A stretch of 64,000 bases of DNA from Lacimicrobium alkaliphilum (GCF_002591895.1 NZ_NISX01000011.1:62001-126000), one strand, 5' to 3'. Numbered from the stretch's first letter, positions 9,135 to 17,738 are shown. Translations and numbers: made by a program. The notes: generated from the letters alone by a model not told the origin.

Positions 9135-12053
9135 TCAGAACGCAAGGCTTAAGCCCAGTTGCCAGCGGCGTCCGGATCTTGTATTGACCAGGGGGCGATT
9201 GGCCTCAGGATCAGCAAAAACGTCAATATCTTCATCACTCAGATTCAGGGCGTCCAGCGTCAGCTTGACGTTCTCAGAGAGTTTGAAAAAAAGCGAGGCA
9301 TCAACAAACTGCAGAGCATTTACGCCATGGAAGTCGTTGATATTGTCCACTTCGGTAAAATAACGATCCCGGAAGGTCGTGGATATCCTCACCCCCCCCC
9401 TGGCATACTCAAGGTAAAGCGTCAGGTTATAGGTGTGCTTTGACAGGTACAGCAGCGGACCGTCTATCTGTCTGCCATTGATGCCATATTGGGTTTTACC
9501 CTGAGCGAAAGTATAATTTGCCAGCATACCGACGCCGGGTACAAACTCAAACCGTGACGACAATTCAGCGCCACGAATCACGCCTCCATCACCATTAAAA
9601 GGCTGGGATAAAGAGAATAGTTGCCCTTTCCTGTCTTCTGTAAGCAAGCTTACGGGTAGATTTAACTGATCAAAATCAACCAGACGGGTCTGATTGACAA
9701 TGTACGAGTCAAGATCCTTGTAATAAAGTGACAGGCCAACGAAGTCGACCTGTCCAAAGTAAATCTCAGCGCCAAAATCCAGTGATCTGGCGACAAAGGG
9801 ACGAAGTTCCGGATTGCCCTGATCAACTCTGTTGTCGGGAATGCTTACATCCGCTGTCGCACGCAGATCACTGATGCCCGGCCTGGACAAATTACGACTG
9901 GCACTGAACCTGAGTGTGAGATTGTCACTGACATCCCAGGCCAGATTCAGGCTCGGCAACCACTGCTGATAACCACTGGCAAAGGATAACGGCGTCAGTG
10001 TCAGATTATCACCGCTACTACTGCTCTCACTGGTGATGAGTGACTCCCCTGAGCTGCTAAACCGGGTATCAAGCCAGCGCAGGCCAAGGTTACCGCGCAG
10101 GTCATTAATTTCGATATTAAGCTGAGCGTACAGCCCAAACGTTTCTTCCTCCAACTCAAAGGCGGTGCCGAGGCGATTGGACTCAGCACCCAGCGTGCGG
10201 TCGAAGGGTTGTCGGGAAATGCGCCCCTGCAATCCCTGCTCCAGTATTCCGGCAAAGCTCTTGTTAACATCAGCGACCACGAAATCCGGATGTGAAGGCA
10301 TGTTGACAGGTGCAGTCACATATCCTAGGCCAAGTTCGTTCAGATCCCTGACATCGTCCCGCCGTTCAAACCCCTGAGAAATAAAGCCTTTGTACTGGCC
10401 ACCAAACTCAACACTATACTGGGCATCCAGATGCCATGTGAGATCGGCATTCAGCGACAAGAAGCGATTTCGGATTTGATCTTCGCGCACATCGGCACGA
10501 TGCAATTGCCAATGTTGCCTGTCGGCAAGATCAAAATCGTACTGTCTGGCAGGAGCCCGTTGGTGCTCGCGGTAATCAAATCCAAAAGCCCGCCCCGGCG
10601 CCTGCAGGAAAATCTTGTCGTGAACCGGACTGAAAAAATCTGAGCGGGTTTGACTGCCCGACAGATGCAAAGACACATCTTTGTTGATCCTGTAAGACAG
10701 ATCCACAATACTGCTCCAGAATTCGGTTTGCACCTCTGAATACTTGGCTTCGCTGCGAATATCAGCCTGTTCAAACCGGGCAAACTGCACCGTGTTGTGA
10801 CGATCATAGTCCAGCGCAGTGACACCCTGCATATTCTGATTGGCCAGGTTATATTCATGGTCAGTACTGTCGAGGCTGGCATAGAGATTGTCAAATGACA
10901 GCTGTAGCGCCTCAGATACCGACCATTGCAAAGACGTTGTCAGACCGAGACGGCGCTGCTCACGACGGGCAAAGGTGTAAGACGCCACTGTGGGGCCTAC
11001 CAGCCGACCATCAGCAAGCGCCGCTTTCTGAGGCAGGCTAAGGTCAGGCCCGGAGGCTGAGCGACTGAAGGTACGCCAGCCCCAGTCCCGATGACCACTT
11101 TCAAAAGTATTGGTTTCACTGTAGGCGACCGACAATAACCCCCCTGCCTGTTCTCCTGAGGCAGAAAAGAGCGCCGAAAAACGCGGAGTAAAGGCGTTGG
11201 ATTGCTCGTTATAAGCCTGCTTAATGCTCACCGCAGCCTGTGACTGGTCGAAATCGAATGGCCTTGGCGTGATTAGATTAATGGTTCCGGCGATACCGCC
11301 CTCATCCTGTTTAGCGGTGTAGGTTTTCTCCACATCGATTTGTCTGAACAATTCAGCCGCAAAAATATTGAAGTCGAAGTTGCGGCTGCGGCTGGCAGAG
11401 CCGCGATGATCGAAGATCGAGTTAAAGGTAGCCAGAGACTCAACATGGTTGATTTGCACCCTGACAAAATTCGGCCCCAATCCTCTTAATCCCAACTGAC
11501 GGGTTTCACCATTATCCCTTTCAGCAATCATGCCCGGCAGCCGTTGCAGCGCATCACCAAGGTTCAGCTCCGGAAAATCGGCAATATCTTCGGCGAAGAT
11601 AGTATCGGAACCCAGGACATTACTGCGTTTGCGCATTTGCGAGGCGCTCAGACTATCCCGATAACCCCTGACAATAATAGTATCCATCAGCTCAGACTGG
11701 TTCGCGGCGGTGGCTGTCGGTGCCTCGATGGGCAGAGGTGTTTGTGGCTCAGGGGAGCGTACCAGCAAAATCATATTGTCCCGCAGGCGGGGCTCAACAT
11801 CAGATTGGTGCAACAGCCTGGACAATGCCTCCGCCAGGGTAAAATGCCCTTGCAGACTGACAACAGATGTATCAGGCAGAATCTCTGTGGGCGCCACTAA
11901 CACCTTGCCCGTTTGCCGGGCAAGTTCATTCAATGCCTCTGACAATGAAGAACTTTCAATGTTTACTGGATAGGTTGTGTCCGGTCCGGCCAAAACCGGG
12001 TTTCCATAAATCAGCATCAATACCAGCAGACTGATGGAAACGGCATACTTCAT
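9135..12053 (-). CDS. TonB-dependent transducer receptor with N-terminal STN (FecA-like) domain
   Basis: About 972 residues from ATG 12053. An upstream TTG at 12089 is in frame but lacks support. After a signal peptide (VSISLLVLMLIYGNPVLAG) comes an STN signalling domain at about 30-105 (SSLSEALNELARQTGKVLVA, then a GHFTLAEALSRLL repeat). A spacer, the plug (about 130-240, with AEDIADFPELNLGDALQRLPGM) and a barrel ending WQLGLSLAF follow. STN receptors report substrate binding to a FecR-type anti-sigma factor, and exactly such a gene lies immediately upstream. It is therefore probably both an importer and the sensor of this operon. Substrate unknown; the plug class suggests an organic nutrient, not ferric citrate. 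Confidence 0.92.
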   Translation of the reverse strand: MKYAVSISLLVLMLIYGNPVLAGPDTTYPVNIESSSLSEALNELARQTGKVLVAPTEILPDTSVVSLQGHFTLAEALSRLLHQSDVEPRLRDNMILLVRSPEPQTPLPIEAPTATAANQSELMDTIIVRGYRDSLSASQMRKRSNVLGSDTIFAEDIADFPELNLGDALQRLPGMIAERDNGETRQLGLRGLGPNFVRVQINHVESLATFNSIFDHRGSASRSRNFDFNIFAAELFRQIDVEKTYTAKQDEGGIAGTINLITPRPFDFDQSQAAVSIKQAYNEQSNAFTPRFSALFSASGEQAGGLLSVAYSETNTFESGHRDWGWRTFSRSASGPDLSLPQKAALADGRLVGPTVASYTFARREQRRLGLTTSLQWSVSEALQLSFDNLYASLDSTDHEYNLANQNMQGVTALDYDRHNTVQFARFEQADIRSEAKYSEVQTEFWSSIVDLSYRINKDVSLHLSGSQTRSDFFSPVHDKIFLQAPGRAFGFDYREHQRAPARQYDFDLADRQHWQLHRADVREDQIRNRFLSLNADLTWHLDAQYSVEFGGQYKGFISQGFERRDDVRDLNELGLGYVTAPVNMPSHPDFVVADVNKSFAGILEQGLQGRISRQPFDRTLGAESNRLGTAFELEEETFGLYAQLNIEINDLRGNLGLRWLDTRFSSSGESLITSESSSSGDNLTLTPLSFASGYQQWLPSLNLAWDVSDNLTLRFSASRNLSRPGISDLRATADVSIPDNRVDQGNPELRPFVARSLDFGAEIYFGQVDFVGLSLYYKDLDSYIVNQTRLVDFDQLNLPVSLLTEDRKGQLFSLSQPFNGDGGVIRGAELSSRFEFVPGVGMLANYTFAQGKTQYGINGRQIDGPLLYLSKHTYNLTLYLEYARGGVRISTTFRDRYFTEVDNINDFHGVNALQFVDASLFFKLSENVKLTLDALNLSDEDIDVFADPEANRPLVNTRSGRRWQLGLSLAF

Positions 12054-12156
12054 ACAGGATTCGGCCTTGTCGACATACAGGTCAACCAAAGATCTTAACC
12101 CTGAAATGTTACAAAAATTCTAACATCTTATCTGGCCTGTTTTTTTGGCGAAGATG

Positions 12157-13191
12157 TCACTGTTGAAATAACAGAATCCGCCCTGCCCTGTGCTCAACCC
12201 TGAGATCATGGGTGACGAGTAAACCCTCTATCAGTGCATCAGACTCATCAATCCGGAACGACGCCGTGATCTGTAATCCGGCCAACTTCTGTTCAGCTAA
12301 AACTATCGGCGTTTTGCGGTAACGATTCACATCTTTGAGCACCTCCGCCAGCGCCTCGCCCCGGTAATCCAGCCGCCCGGTCCGCCATTGCAGGGCATGC
12401 TCATACTCGTAGGGTTGCACGGCGCTGAACAATGTATCCGCTGAAAATGTTATACGCTGCCCCTGGCCCAGAGACTTTACCAACCGGGTGTTACTGGCTG
12501 TTGCCACCACATTGACCAGGCCTTCATCGACCGAGACCCGCACCTTGTCGCTGCTGCGCACCTCAAACGCCGTGCCGACAGCCCTGACCTCCACGTCCAG
12601 GGCGGAGACAACAAAAGGCCGATGAGGATCCCTGGCCACCTCAAAATGGGCGGCACCTTGCAACAGCTCAATATTTCTGCGGGCACGGGTCAGCAGCACT
12701 GAAATCTCAGAGCGTCCGCTCAGAGTCACCACAGAGCCATCTTCGAGCAGGATCTGACGATTCTCAGCATAGCCTGACCGATACCTGTCTGGTGTAGGTT
12801 CGAAGACTCCCGGTATCAGCGTGGCAAAACCAATTAACAGCATCATGGATATGGCAGCGACCGGGTTTGCCAGCGGCCTGCACATTGCCCGCAACCAGGT
12901 ACTGCACATCGCAATACCGGATTGCAAAAACGACGGCGAGCGTACTTTATGCCGTACCGGTTCGGCGCTGTTCTCAGCGGCAAAGATCAATTCGTCGGTC
13001 AGGCCCACGTCTTTCCACAGACTGGCGGCGTTATCAAATGCCCGCTGATGAGTCACTGACGCGTCCAGCCAGGCGCGCAGGGCCTGCTCATCCTCTGGTT
13101 TGAACTCACCGGACTGCAAACGCACCAGCCATTCAAGAGCCTGTTCGTCCGCGGTTTGCTTTGCATCGCCGGTATGGAGGGTCGTTTTCAT
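12157..13191 (-). CDS. FecR-like anti-sigma factor
   Basis: About 344 residues, start at ATG 13191 with GGTGAAG upstream; the frame continues into the sigma gene but without family sequence. Cytoplasmic N-terminal DUF4880-like region (EQALEWLVRLQSGEF then AWLDASVTHQRAFDNAASLW). One transmembrane helix at about 113-131 (VAAISMMLLIGFATLIPGV). Periplasmic FecR domain with GSVVTLSGRSEISV, LLQGAAHFEVARDPHRPF and VRAVGTAFEVR, and an STN-like C-terminus with LAEVLKDVNRY. It should bind the FecI-like sigma factor inside and the STN domain of the next gene's receptor outside. It starts 7 bases after the sigma stop. Confidence 0.93.
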   Translation of the reverse strand: MKTTLHTGDAKQTADEQALEWLVRLQSGEFKPEDEQALRAWLDASVTHQRAFDNAASLWKDVGLTDELIFAAENSAEPVRHKVRSPSFLQSGIAMCSTWLRAMCRPLANPVAAISMMLLIGFATLIPGVFEPTPDRYRSGYAENRQILLEDGSVVTLSGRSEISVLLTRARRNIELLQGAAHFEVARDPHRPFVVSALDVEVRAVGTAFEVRSSDKVRVSVDEGLVNVVATASNTRLVKSLGQGQRITFSADTLFSAVQPYEYEHALQWRTGRLDYRGEALAEVLKDVNRYRKTPIVLAEQKLAGLQITASFRIDESDALIEGLLVTHDLRVEHRAGRILLFQQ

Positions 13192-13198
13192 CTTTGCT

Positions 13199-13786
13199 TC
13201 ACCCCGCTTCATTGGTATAGCCACTTGCCTGCTGCAAAATAGACAAAGCAGCGTATAAATGACGGGAAATATCGGCCTGGCTCCAGCCAAGTTCGGCAGA
13301 TATCTGCGCATAGGTTTGCCCCTTGAGGCGACTGCGAATCAGTATTTGCCGTTGTTTTTCGGACAGCAGATGCAGTGATTCACCAATCGAGGCCAGTTGT
13401 TTTTGTCTGGTTATAAGGCGCTCAGGATCAATCTCATCCATTTGCTCCTGCCCGGCTGACATTTGCTCGGAAATATACCGATTAATGCGTTTTACCCGAT
13501 CAATGCCATTAAGTGTCTGATTCACCGCCATCTTGTATAAATAGGCCTTGGGGTTATCGATACATTCGGGATCGCGGCTCTCACCAAATCGGGCAAACAC
13601 GTCCTGAACAACATCTTCAGGCTCAGGCGGACCGGCACCGTAGTTGCGCTGAAGGTACCTGACGATATTTTCAGCGTGCTCCCGATAAAGGGTGTTCAGA
13701 TTGTTTTTTACGGCCAACGTATTACTTCTTTGCTGAGGTGCCGACGTCAGCGGATAAATTCCGCCGCTTTCAACTTTGGATAGCAT
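13199..13786 (-). CDS. FecI-like ECF RNA polymerase sigma factor
   Basis: 195 residues if the ATG at 13786 is used; a TTG at 13717 preceded by AAGAAG gives the more usual FecI beginning (NNLNTLYREHAENIVRYL) and may be the true start. Region 2 holds DVVQDVFARFGES and YLYKMAVNQTLNGIDR. Region 4 has LSEKQRQILIRSRLKGQTYAQISAELGWSQADISRHL as a helix-turn-helix. First gene of the sigma, anti-sigma, receptor, receptor series. It should activate the receptor promoters once the receptor signals through the FecR-like protein. Confidence 0.93.
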   Translation of the reverse strand: MLSKVESGGIYPLTSAPQQRSNTLAVKNNLNTLYREHAENIVRYLQRNYGAGPPEPEDVVQDVFARFGESRDPECIDNPKAYLYKMAVNQTLNGIDRVKRINRYISEQMSAGQEQMDEIDPERLITRQKQLASIGESLHLLSEKQRQILIRSRLKGQTYAQISAELGWSQADISRHLYAALSILQQASGYTNEAG

Positions 13787-14073
13787 GCTGAGTTGTTATC
13801 AATGTCCATTTCATACAAGACAATTATCCCCGCCAGATTTTCCAGATTATTTTTGATTTATAAAAAAAATCAGATCAATCATAAAGTTGAAATCACACTT
13901 CGGTTGAATTCAGTGGCGGATTAGAACCGACACAGATGAAGTTTTTATGACATCCGCCCTGTAGCTGAAAACTCTGTGGCAATTGTTTGTCCTGTAAAGG
14001 TCACTCCCTTTGCTCTAAGTCGGGGCGACGCACCATTTGCAATCATGAGACTAACTTTTCAGAGGATACCAGA
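13787..14073. other. divergent promoter region, sigma factor / phosphoesterase
   Basis: 287 bases, AT-rich near 13835-13880, separating the fecI-like gene from the phosphoesterase. It must hold both promoters, but no confident -35/-10 pair or operator was identified. Confidence 0.4.
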
Positions 14074-14979
14074 ATGAAAGAATCGATCAGCCTGCGACAG
14101 CTTGTGTGTTTATTGAGCTTATGTAGTTTGTCTTTTGCTGGTTGGGCAGCCATGCAGAAGCAGGACTCACCATCCTTCTCCCTGGCAGTGATTGCCGATT
14201 GCCAGTATGCCGACAAAAACGACAACGGTGCGCGCCTGTATCGACGTTGTCCGGCCAAACTGCGCGAAGCCGTTGAAGATATCAACCAACAGCAGGTAAA
14301 GGGCACGCTGCACTTAGGTGATTTTATCGACCAGGACTACCAAAGCTTCGAAGTCCTTAACCGTATTACCGCAAAAAGCCGGGTGCCGTTCTATCATGTG
14401 CTTGGCAACCATGATTTTGCTGTCGAGGACCGGTATAAAAACGACATCACCACCGCGCTGAATATGCCTGCGCGACACTATAGTTTTGATATCGATGACT
14501 GGCGTTTTATCGCCCTGGACGGTAATGATGTCAGCCATCACGGCTGGCCGGGCAGCAGTGACAGACATCAGCAGAATATGCAGCTTATCCGTGACAAGTA
14601 TGCCGACAAGGCCACCTGGAATGGTGCCGTGGGTAAAGAGCAACTGCGCTGGCTTAAGGCAACACTTGAGCAGGCCACCGGCGAGAGCAAAAAAGTCGTC
14701 ATACTGAGTCACTTTCCCGTCTACCCTGAGGATCCTCACCGGCTATGGAATCATCAGGAGGTACTTGCGTTGGTTGGCGACTATGCCATTGTCAAAGCCT
14801 GGTTCAATGGACATAACCACAAGGGGGACTATGGCAAAAAGCACGGCATTCATTTTGTCACCTTCCATGGCATGCTCGACACTGAGGATACGGCTTACAG
14901 CATCGTCGAATTTCATCCTCAAAGTATTCTGATAAAGGGCCGCGGCCGCCAACCCGATATGCAATTGCCTTTAAACTAA
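14074..14979 (+). CDS. exported calcineurin-like metallophosphoesterase (ADPRibase-Mn-like)
   Basis: About 301 residues from ATG 14074 (AGAGGA upstream), which opens a signal peptide (LVCLLSLCSLSFAGWA). The two-metal phosphoesterase motifs are complete: VIADCQYAD, LGDFIDQD, LGNHDF, ILSHFP and FNGHNHKGDY. The CQYAD start followed by RLYRRCPAKL resembles Mn-dependent ADP-ribose/CDP-alcohol diphosphatases rather than plain phosphodiesterases, so a nucleotide-diphosphate or phospho-alcohol substrate is plausible. It is divergent from the FecI/FecR/receptor operon, suggesting that the organophosphate it cleaves, or its product, is linked to what the receptors import. That link is inference. Confidence 0.85.
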   Translation: MKESISLRQLVCLLSLCSLSFAGWAAMQKQDSPSFSLAVIADCQYADKNDNGARLYRRCPAKLREAVEDINQQQVKGTLHLGDFIDQDYQSFEVLNRITAKSRVPFYHVLGNHDFAVEDRYKNDITTALNMPARHYSFDIDDWRFIALDGNDVSHHGWPGSSDRHQQNMQLIRDKYADKATWNGAVGKEQLRWLKATLEQATGESKKVVILSHFPVYPEDPHRLWNHQEVLALVGDYAIVKAWFNGHNHKGDYGKKHGIHFVTFHGMLDTEDTAYSIVEFHPQSILIKGRGRQPDMQLPLN

Positions 14980-14993
14980 AGATACCAATACGC

Positions 14994-15023
14994 GGCGTTG
15001 CTTTGTCTGCAACGCCTTTTTTT
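14994..15023 (+). terminator. rho-independent terminator of the phosphoesterase gene
   Basis: GGCGTTGC and GCAACGCC form an 8-base stem around a seven-base loop, followed by seven T. It overlaps the 3' end of the opposing small membrane-protein gene by two bases. Confidence 0.9.
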
Positions 15024-15303
15024 ATAGGTCGGACGCTGATCTGGTAGAACGGAAAAAACCGGTAACCTTACTGACCACGGCTTTTCTGGCATCCACCATG
15101 GCCACACCCAGTATCAGCGCGGTAAACCAGAATGCCACTTCGGTGATCACCGCCACCACAGCAACCACTGTAAGGGTTATATTCCTATCTGCTGACAGCA
15201 ACAAGGCGGCAGCCATGCCCAGCCAGCAAAGTAGCACCAAAGACCAGATAACAGTCAGGGTGCGTTTTTTATTCAGTTGACGAAATGATTTCAGCCTAAA
15301 CAT
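15022..15303 (-). CDS. small two-helix membrane protein, unknown
   Basis: 93 residues starting at ATG 15303 (GGAGC upstream). A basic N-terminus (RLKSFRQLNKKR) precedes two transmembrane helices at about 17-37 and 41-66, and a basic tail ends SASDL. No family recognised. The start lies about 90 bases from the divergent ECF-type promoter of the decayed sigma gene. Convergent with the phosphoesterase. No function can be assigned. Confidence 0.6.
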   Translation of the reverse strand: MFRLKSFRQLNKKRTLTVIWSLVLLCWLGMAAALLLSADRNITLTVVAVVAVITEVAFWFTALILGVAMVDARKAVVSKVTGFFRSTRSASDL

Positions 15304-15370
15304 AATGCGTGCTCCATTTGTTGATGTCCCCACAATGGGGATTCACAGACTGCAGTCGGCTTATTCCCGC

Positions 15371-15401
15371 AAAGCTTACAAAAATTATTTTTGTAAGCTT
15401 T
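15371..15401. repeat. perfect 14-base inverted repeat overlapping an ECF-type promoter
   Basis: AAAGCTTACAAAAA and TTTTTGTAAGCTTT face each other across TTA. The right arm contains the proposed -35 element TTGTAAGCTTT, so a regulator binding the palindrome, or a second promoter on the other strand, would overlap it. Confidence 0.65.
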
Positions 15402-15419
15402 GTCGGTATCTGACGACTA
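15391..15419 (+). promoter_or_regulatory. candidate ECF-sigma promoter upstream of the sigma pseudogene
   Basis: TTGTAAGCTTT (15391-15401), 12 bases, then CGACTA (15414-15419). The identical two boxes at the same spacing precede the amidohydrolase gene at 16088-16116, which is the main reason for the call. Confidence 0.65.
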
Positions 15420-15464
15420 AAGAGCTGCAGAGAAATTAGCCTGAGGGTTTCGGAGTAATGGCGC

Positions 15465-15788
15465 TTGGCAGATAACAACAGGAATACCGGGGACGACCAG
15501 CGTGAACAGACAGTGCAGCAATACTAGTCAAGGATCATCAGGGCCGCCTCTGGCTATGAATGCCGCTGCGCTCTGCGTGATGAGCTGGCACAGGATATGG
15601 CGCTGGCGGTATGGCGATCGCTGCCGGGTTTCAGCAACCAGTGCACGCTTAATACTTATATTTACCGCGTGATCCACAATGTTGCAGTGGATCATATTCG
15701 TCGCCACAGCCGGGCCACGGAATATGAGTTGGCGGATGAGATAGTGGACGACAATATCAGCCCTGAAGGCGATTTAATCCATGCCTGA
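15465..15788 (+). pseudogene. decayed ECF RNA polymerase sigma factor (stop codon inside, region 4 missing)
   Basis: Region 2 of an ECF sigma factor is plain in one frame: ALRDELAQDMALAVWRSLPGF, then TLNTYIYRVIHNVAVDHIRRHSR. The frame carries TAG at 15525-15527 between the N-terminal REQTVQQY segment and SRIIRAASGYE. After SPEGDLI it stops at 15786-15788, exactly where region 4 with the promoter-binding helix-turn-helix should begin. The next gene starts inside the final codons. An ATG at 15458 is out of frame with the rest, so a small indel near the start is also possible. With no region 4 it should not act as a sigma factor. Its promoter appears preserved. Confidence 0.8.
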
Positions 15789-16023
15789 ACATATCAGTCT
15801 GATTAAACAGGAAATTCTGCGCTGGCAGTTAAGCTGGATTGCTACTGTCATCTTCACCCTGGTATTGATGCTCTTTGTCGCCGCCGATTACCTGACTATG
15901 GGTTATATTGCTGCAGATGTGCCACGTCTGCTGTTGGCCCTGTTGATCCTGCTACTGGCTATATTGTTTTTTCGCCACAAAAAACACAGTGCAGAAAAAA
16001 TACTTAACAGGCTCACCGAATAG
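15781..16023 (+). CDS. small two-helix membrane protein linked to the ECF sigma locus
   Basis: 80 residues: amphipathic N-terminus (PEHISLIKQEILRWQLSW), two transmembrane helices (about 17-38 and 45-65), and a basic tail (FRHKKHSAEKILNRL). Its ATG overlaps the end of the sigma pseudogene by 8 bases, so it was probably translationally coupled to it. The position right after an ECF sigma gene would suit an anti-sigma or associated membrane factor, but no anti-sigma motif is visible. Function unknown. Confidence 0.6.
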   Translation: MPEHISLIKQEILRWQLSWIATVIFTLVLMLFVAADYLTMGYIAADVPRLLLALLILLLAILFFRHKKHSAEKILNRLTE

Positions 16024-16053
16024 CTTCGGGCTATCTCCGGGTTTATCTGTGTC

Positions 16054-16072
16054 GGGGCTGTCACTCAGCCCC
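16054..16072 (+). terminator. weak hairpin terminator
   Basis: GGGGCTG and CAGCCCC form a 7-base stem around TCACT, followed by a broken T-rich tail (CTTGTTTAT). It lies between the small membrane gene and the amidohydrolase promoter. Confidence 0.5.
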
Positions 16073-16087
16073 CTTGTTTATAAAAAG

Positions 16088-16116
16088 TTGTAAGCTTTCT
16101 GCCCTGCCCACGACTA
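16088..16116 (+). promoter_or_regulatory. candidate ECF-sigma promoter of the amidohydrolase gene
   Basis: TTGTAAGCTTT (16088-16098), 12 bases, CGACTA (16111-16116), about 35 bases upstream of the ATG. Same boxes and spacing as 15391-15419, implying the same sigma factor. Confidence 0.65.
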
Positions 16117-16150
16117 CTACCCTGAATTTTTATTAATCAGGAAACTCACC

Positions 16151-17542
16151 ATGTACCGAATTATGCTTACCCTGGCGCTTGTCTGGCCAACCCTGTCATT
16201 CGCTGATACGTCGCAAACTCTCTATATCAATGCCAATCTGATTCACCCTGAAAAAGGCGAAATAGTGAAAAATGGCTATCTGCTGGTCAGGGACGGGCGT
16301 TTTGTTGCAGTGGGCCAGAGCAGGCCCGCACTAAGCGAACCACATCAAGTTGTGGATCTGAAAGGGCAGTATGTCACCGCGGGGTTTATTGATACCCATG
16401 CACACATCAGCCTGGGTGAGGTCAGCTATGAGATAGACGACCAGAATGTGAGCTTCCAGGCTGCAAACAGCCTGGAGATCGGCCGCTGGAATGGCGAAAG
16501 GATGCTGCAACACGGCATTACCGCCATTCGCAATCCCGGTGGTGACACCAGTGCAAATCTTGCCTACAAACAGGCCCAAAGAAACGGAGAACTGAAGGGG
16601 CCAAAAGCCTTTGTGGCCGGTGCCATTATCAATACCCAGCCCTTCGACGGACTGGTGGCACAGGCACAAAGCGACCAGGACATTGACCGCATCATCCGTC
16701 ACCAGGCCGAACAGGGCGTTGACTATATCAAGCTCTACACCGGGCTCAGCGAGGCACAGCTCGCCAGGGCAGTAGCCAGTGCTAAAGCATTTCAGTTGCC
16801 GGTGATTGCTCACCTTGAAGATATCAGCTGGACAACAGGAGCAGAGCTCGGCATCGATCATCTGGTGCATGCCATGCCTGTCTCGCCAGCCTTGCTCGGG
16901 CAAAAGGAACGACAACGGTATCTGCAAAGCCATCGGCCCGGCAGTTTCAGCTGGTTCGAATGGTACCAACATATGTCATTAAGCAGCATCAAGATAGATG
17001 AACTGGCACAGACACTGACCAGCACTAATACAGCCGTGGACCCTACCCTGATTGTTTTTTACAACGCCTTTTTTGCTGACCAGTCGCAGGTAACGGCTCA
17101 TCAGGAACTTGAACTGGTTCATCCGGACCTACTCAATAACTGGCGCACCTTCTACCACTTCAATATTGGCTGGCAGACTGAGGACTATCAACAGGCACAA
17201 CAGGTCTGGCCCAAAGTACTGGCCTTTGTAAAGTTTCTGCATGATCGTGGCGTGACACTTAGCATAGGCACCGATCTTGGCAATCCCTGGGTGATCCCCG
17301 GGCTGAGCTATCATCAGGAAATGGCGCTGATGGCCGACGCCGGGCTGACCCCCATGCAGATTCTGGCCATGGCAACCCACAAAGGTGCCGAAGTGCTGGG
17401 TCAGGCAGACCAACTCGGGCGCCTGACTCCTGGCCTGATTGCCGATTTTGTGGTGTTTGCTTCCGATCCCAGCCAATCCATTGAAAACACACGTGATATT
17501 TCCATGGTAGTACAAGCGGGGAAAAAGGTTTATAAGAGGTAG
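16151..17542 (+). CDS. exported metal-dependent amidohydrolase
   Basis: 463 residues with signal peptide (IMLTLALVWPTLSFA, cleavage about residue 18). Amidohydrolase-superfamily TIM barrel: HxH motif in FIDTHAHISLGE near residue 83, the metal-bridging Lys region DYIKLYTG near 194, His in PVIAHLED near 220 and DHLVHA near 237, and the catalytic Asp in SIGTDLGNP near 376. The C-terminal MATHKGAEVLG and RLTPGLIADFVV segments are those of imidazolonepropionase/prolidase-like members. The substrate is probably a cyclic amide, peptide or ester in the periplasm, not determinable here. It is a single gene behind an ECF-type promoter. Confidence 0.88.
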   Translation: MYRIMLTLALVWPTLSFADTSQTLYINANLIHPEKGEIVKNGYLLVRDGRFVAVGQSRPALSEPHQVVDLKGQYVTAGFIDTHAHISLGEVSYEIDDQNVSFQAANSLEIGRWNGERMLQHGITAIRNPGGDTSANLAYKQAQRNGELKGPKAFVAGAIINTQPFDGLVAQAQSDQDIDRIIRHQAEQGVDYIKLYTGLSEAQLARAVASAKAFQLPVIAHLEDISWTTGAELGIDHLVHAMPVSPALLGQKERQRYLQSHRPGSFSWFEWYQHMSLSSIKIDELAQTLTSTNTAVDPTLIVFYNAFFADQSQVTAHQELELVHPDLLNNWRTFYHFNIGWQTEDYQQAQQVWPKVLAFVKFLHDRGVTLSIGTDLGNPWVIPGLSYHQEMALMADAGLTPMQILAMATHKGAEVLGQADQLGRLTPGLIADFVVFASDPSQSIENTRDISMVVQAGKKVYKR

Positions 17543-17547
17543 GGGAC

Positions 17548-17637
17548 ACTTGGTTGCGAATGTAACGTACAGGGACGTATGATTAAAGATACCTTATCAA
17601 CTTACTAATTTAGTGGTGGCTGACACCCAAGTTACAT
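17548..17637. repeat. imperfect inverted-repeat remnant (REP/MITE-like)
   Basis: ACTTGG (17548) and ATGTAAC (17560) have reverse complements joined at 17627-17637 (CCAAGTTACAT), and GACAC occurs near both ends. This looks like a degraded repetitive element between the amidohydrolase and the PEP-CTERM promoter. No second copy in the window confirms it. Confidence 0.3.
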
Positions 17638-17661
17638 ATAATGACTTTTAGTATTTGCTTG

Positions 17662-17687
17662 TCGGTATTATTTACACTACTTACCGA
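17662..17687. promoter_or_regulatory. inverted repeat, candidate enhancer site upstream of sigma-54 promoter
   Basis: TCGGTA (17662-17667) and TACCGA (17682-17687) are inverted about a 14-base centre, ending about 53 bases before the -24 box. This is where a sigma-54 activator such as PrsR could bind; a PrsR box is known upstream of PEP-CTERM genes, but identity with it is not verified here. Confidence 0.45.
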
Positions 17688-17738
17688 TGCGTGTCGAAAA
17701 AAATCAATAAGCCATTGAATTTTATAATTTATTATAAA

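Noticed and set aside
12054-12156. FecI-type promoter before the STN receptor
   Set aside because: A TGTAACATTT stretch is present on the minus strand, but no second box with a matching copy elsewhere in the window supports it.
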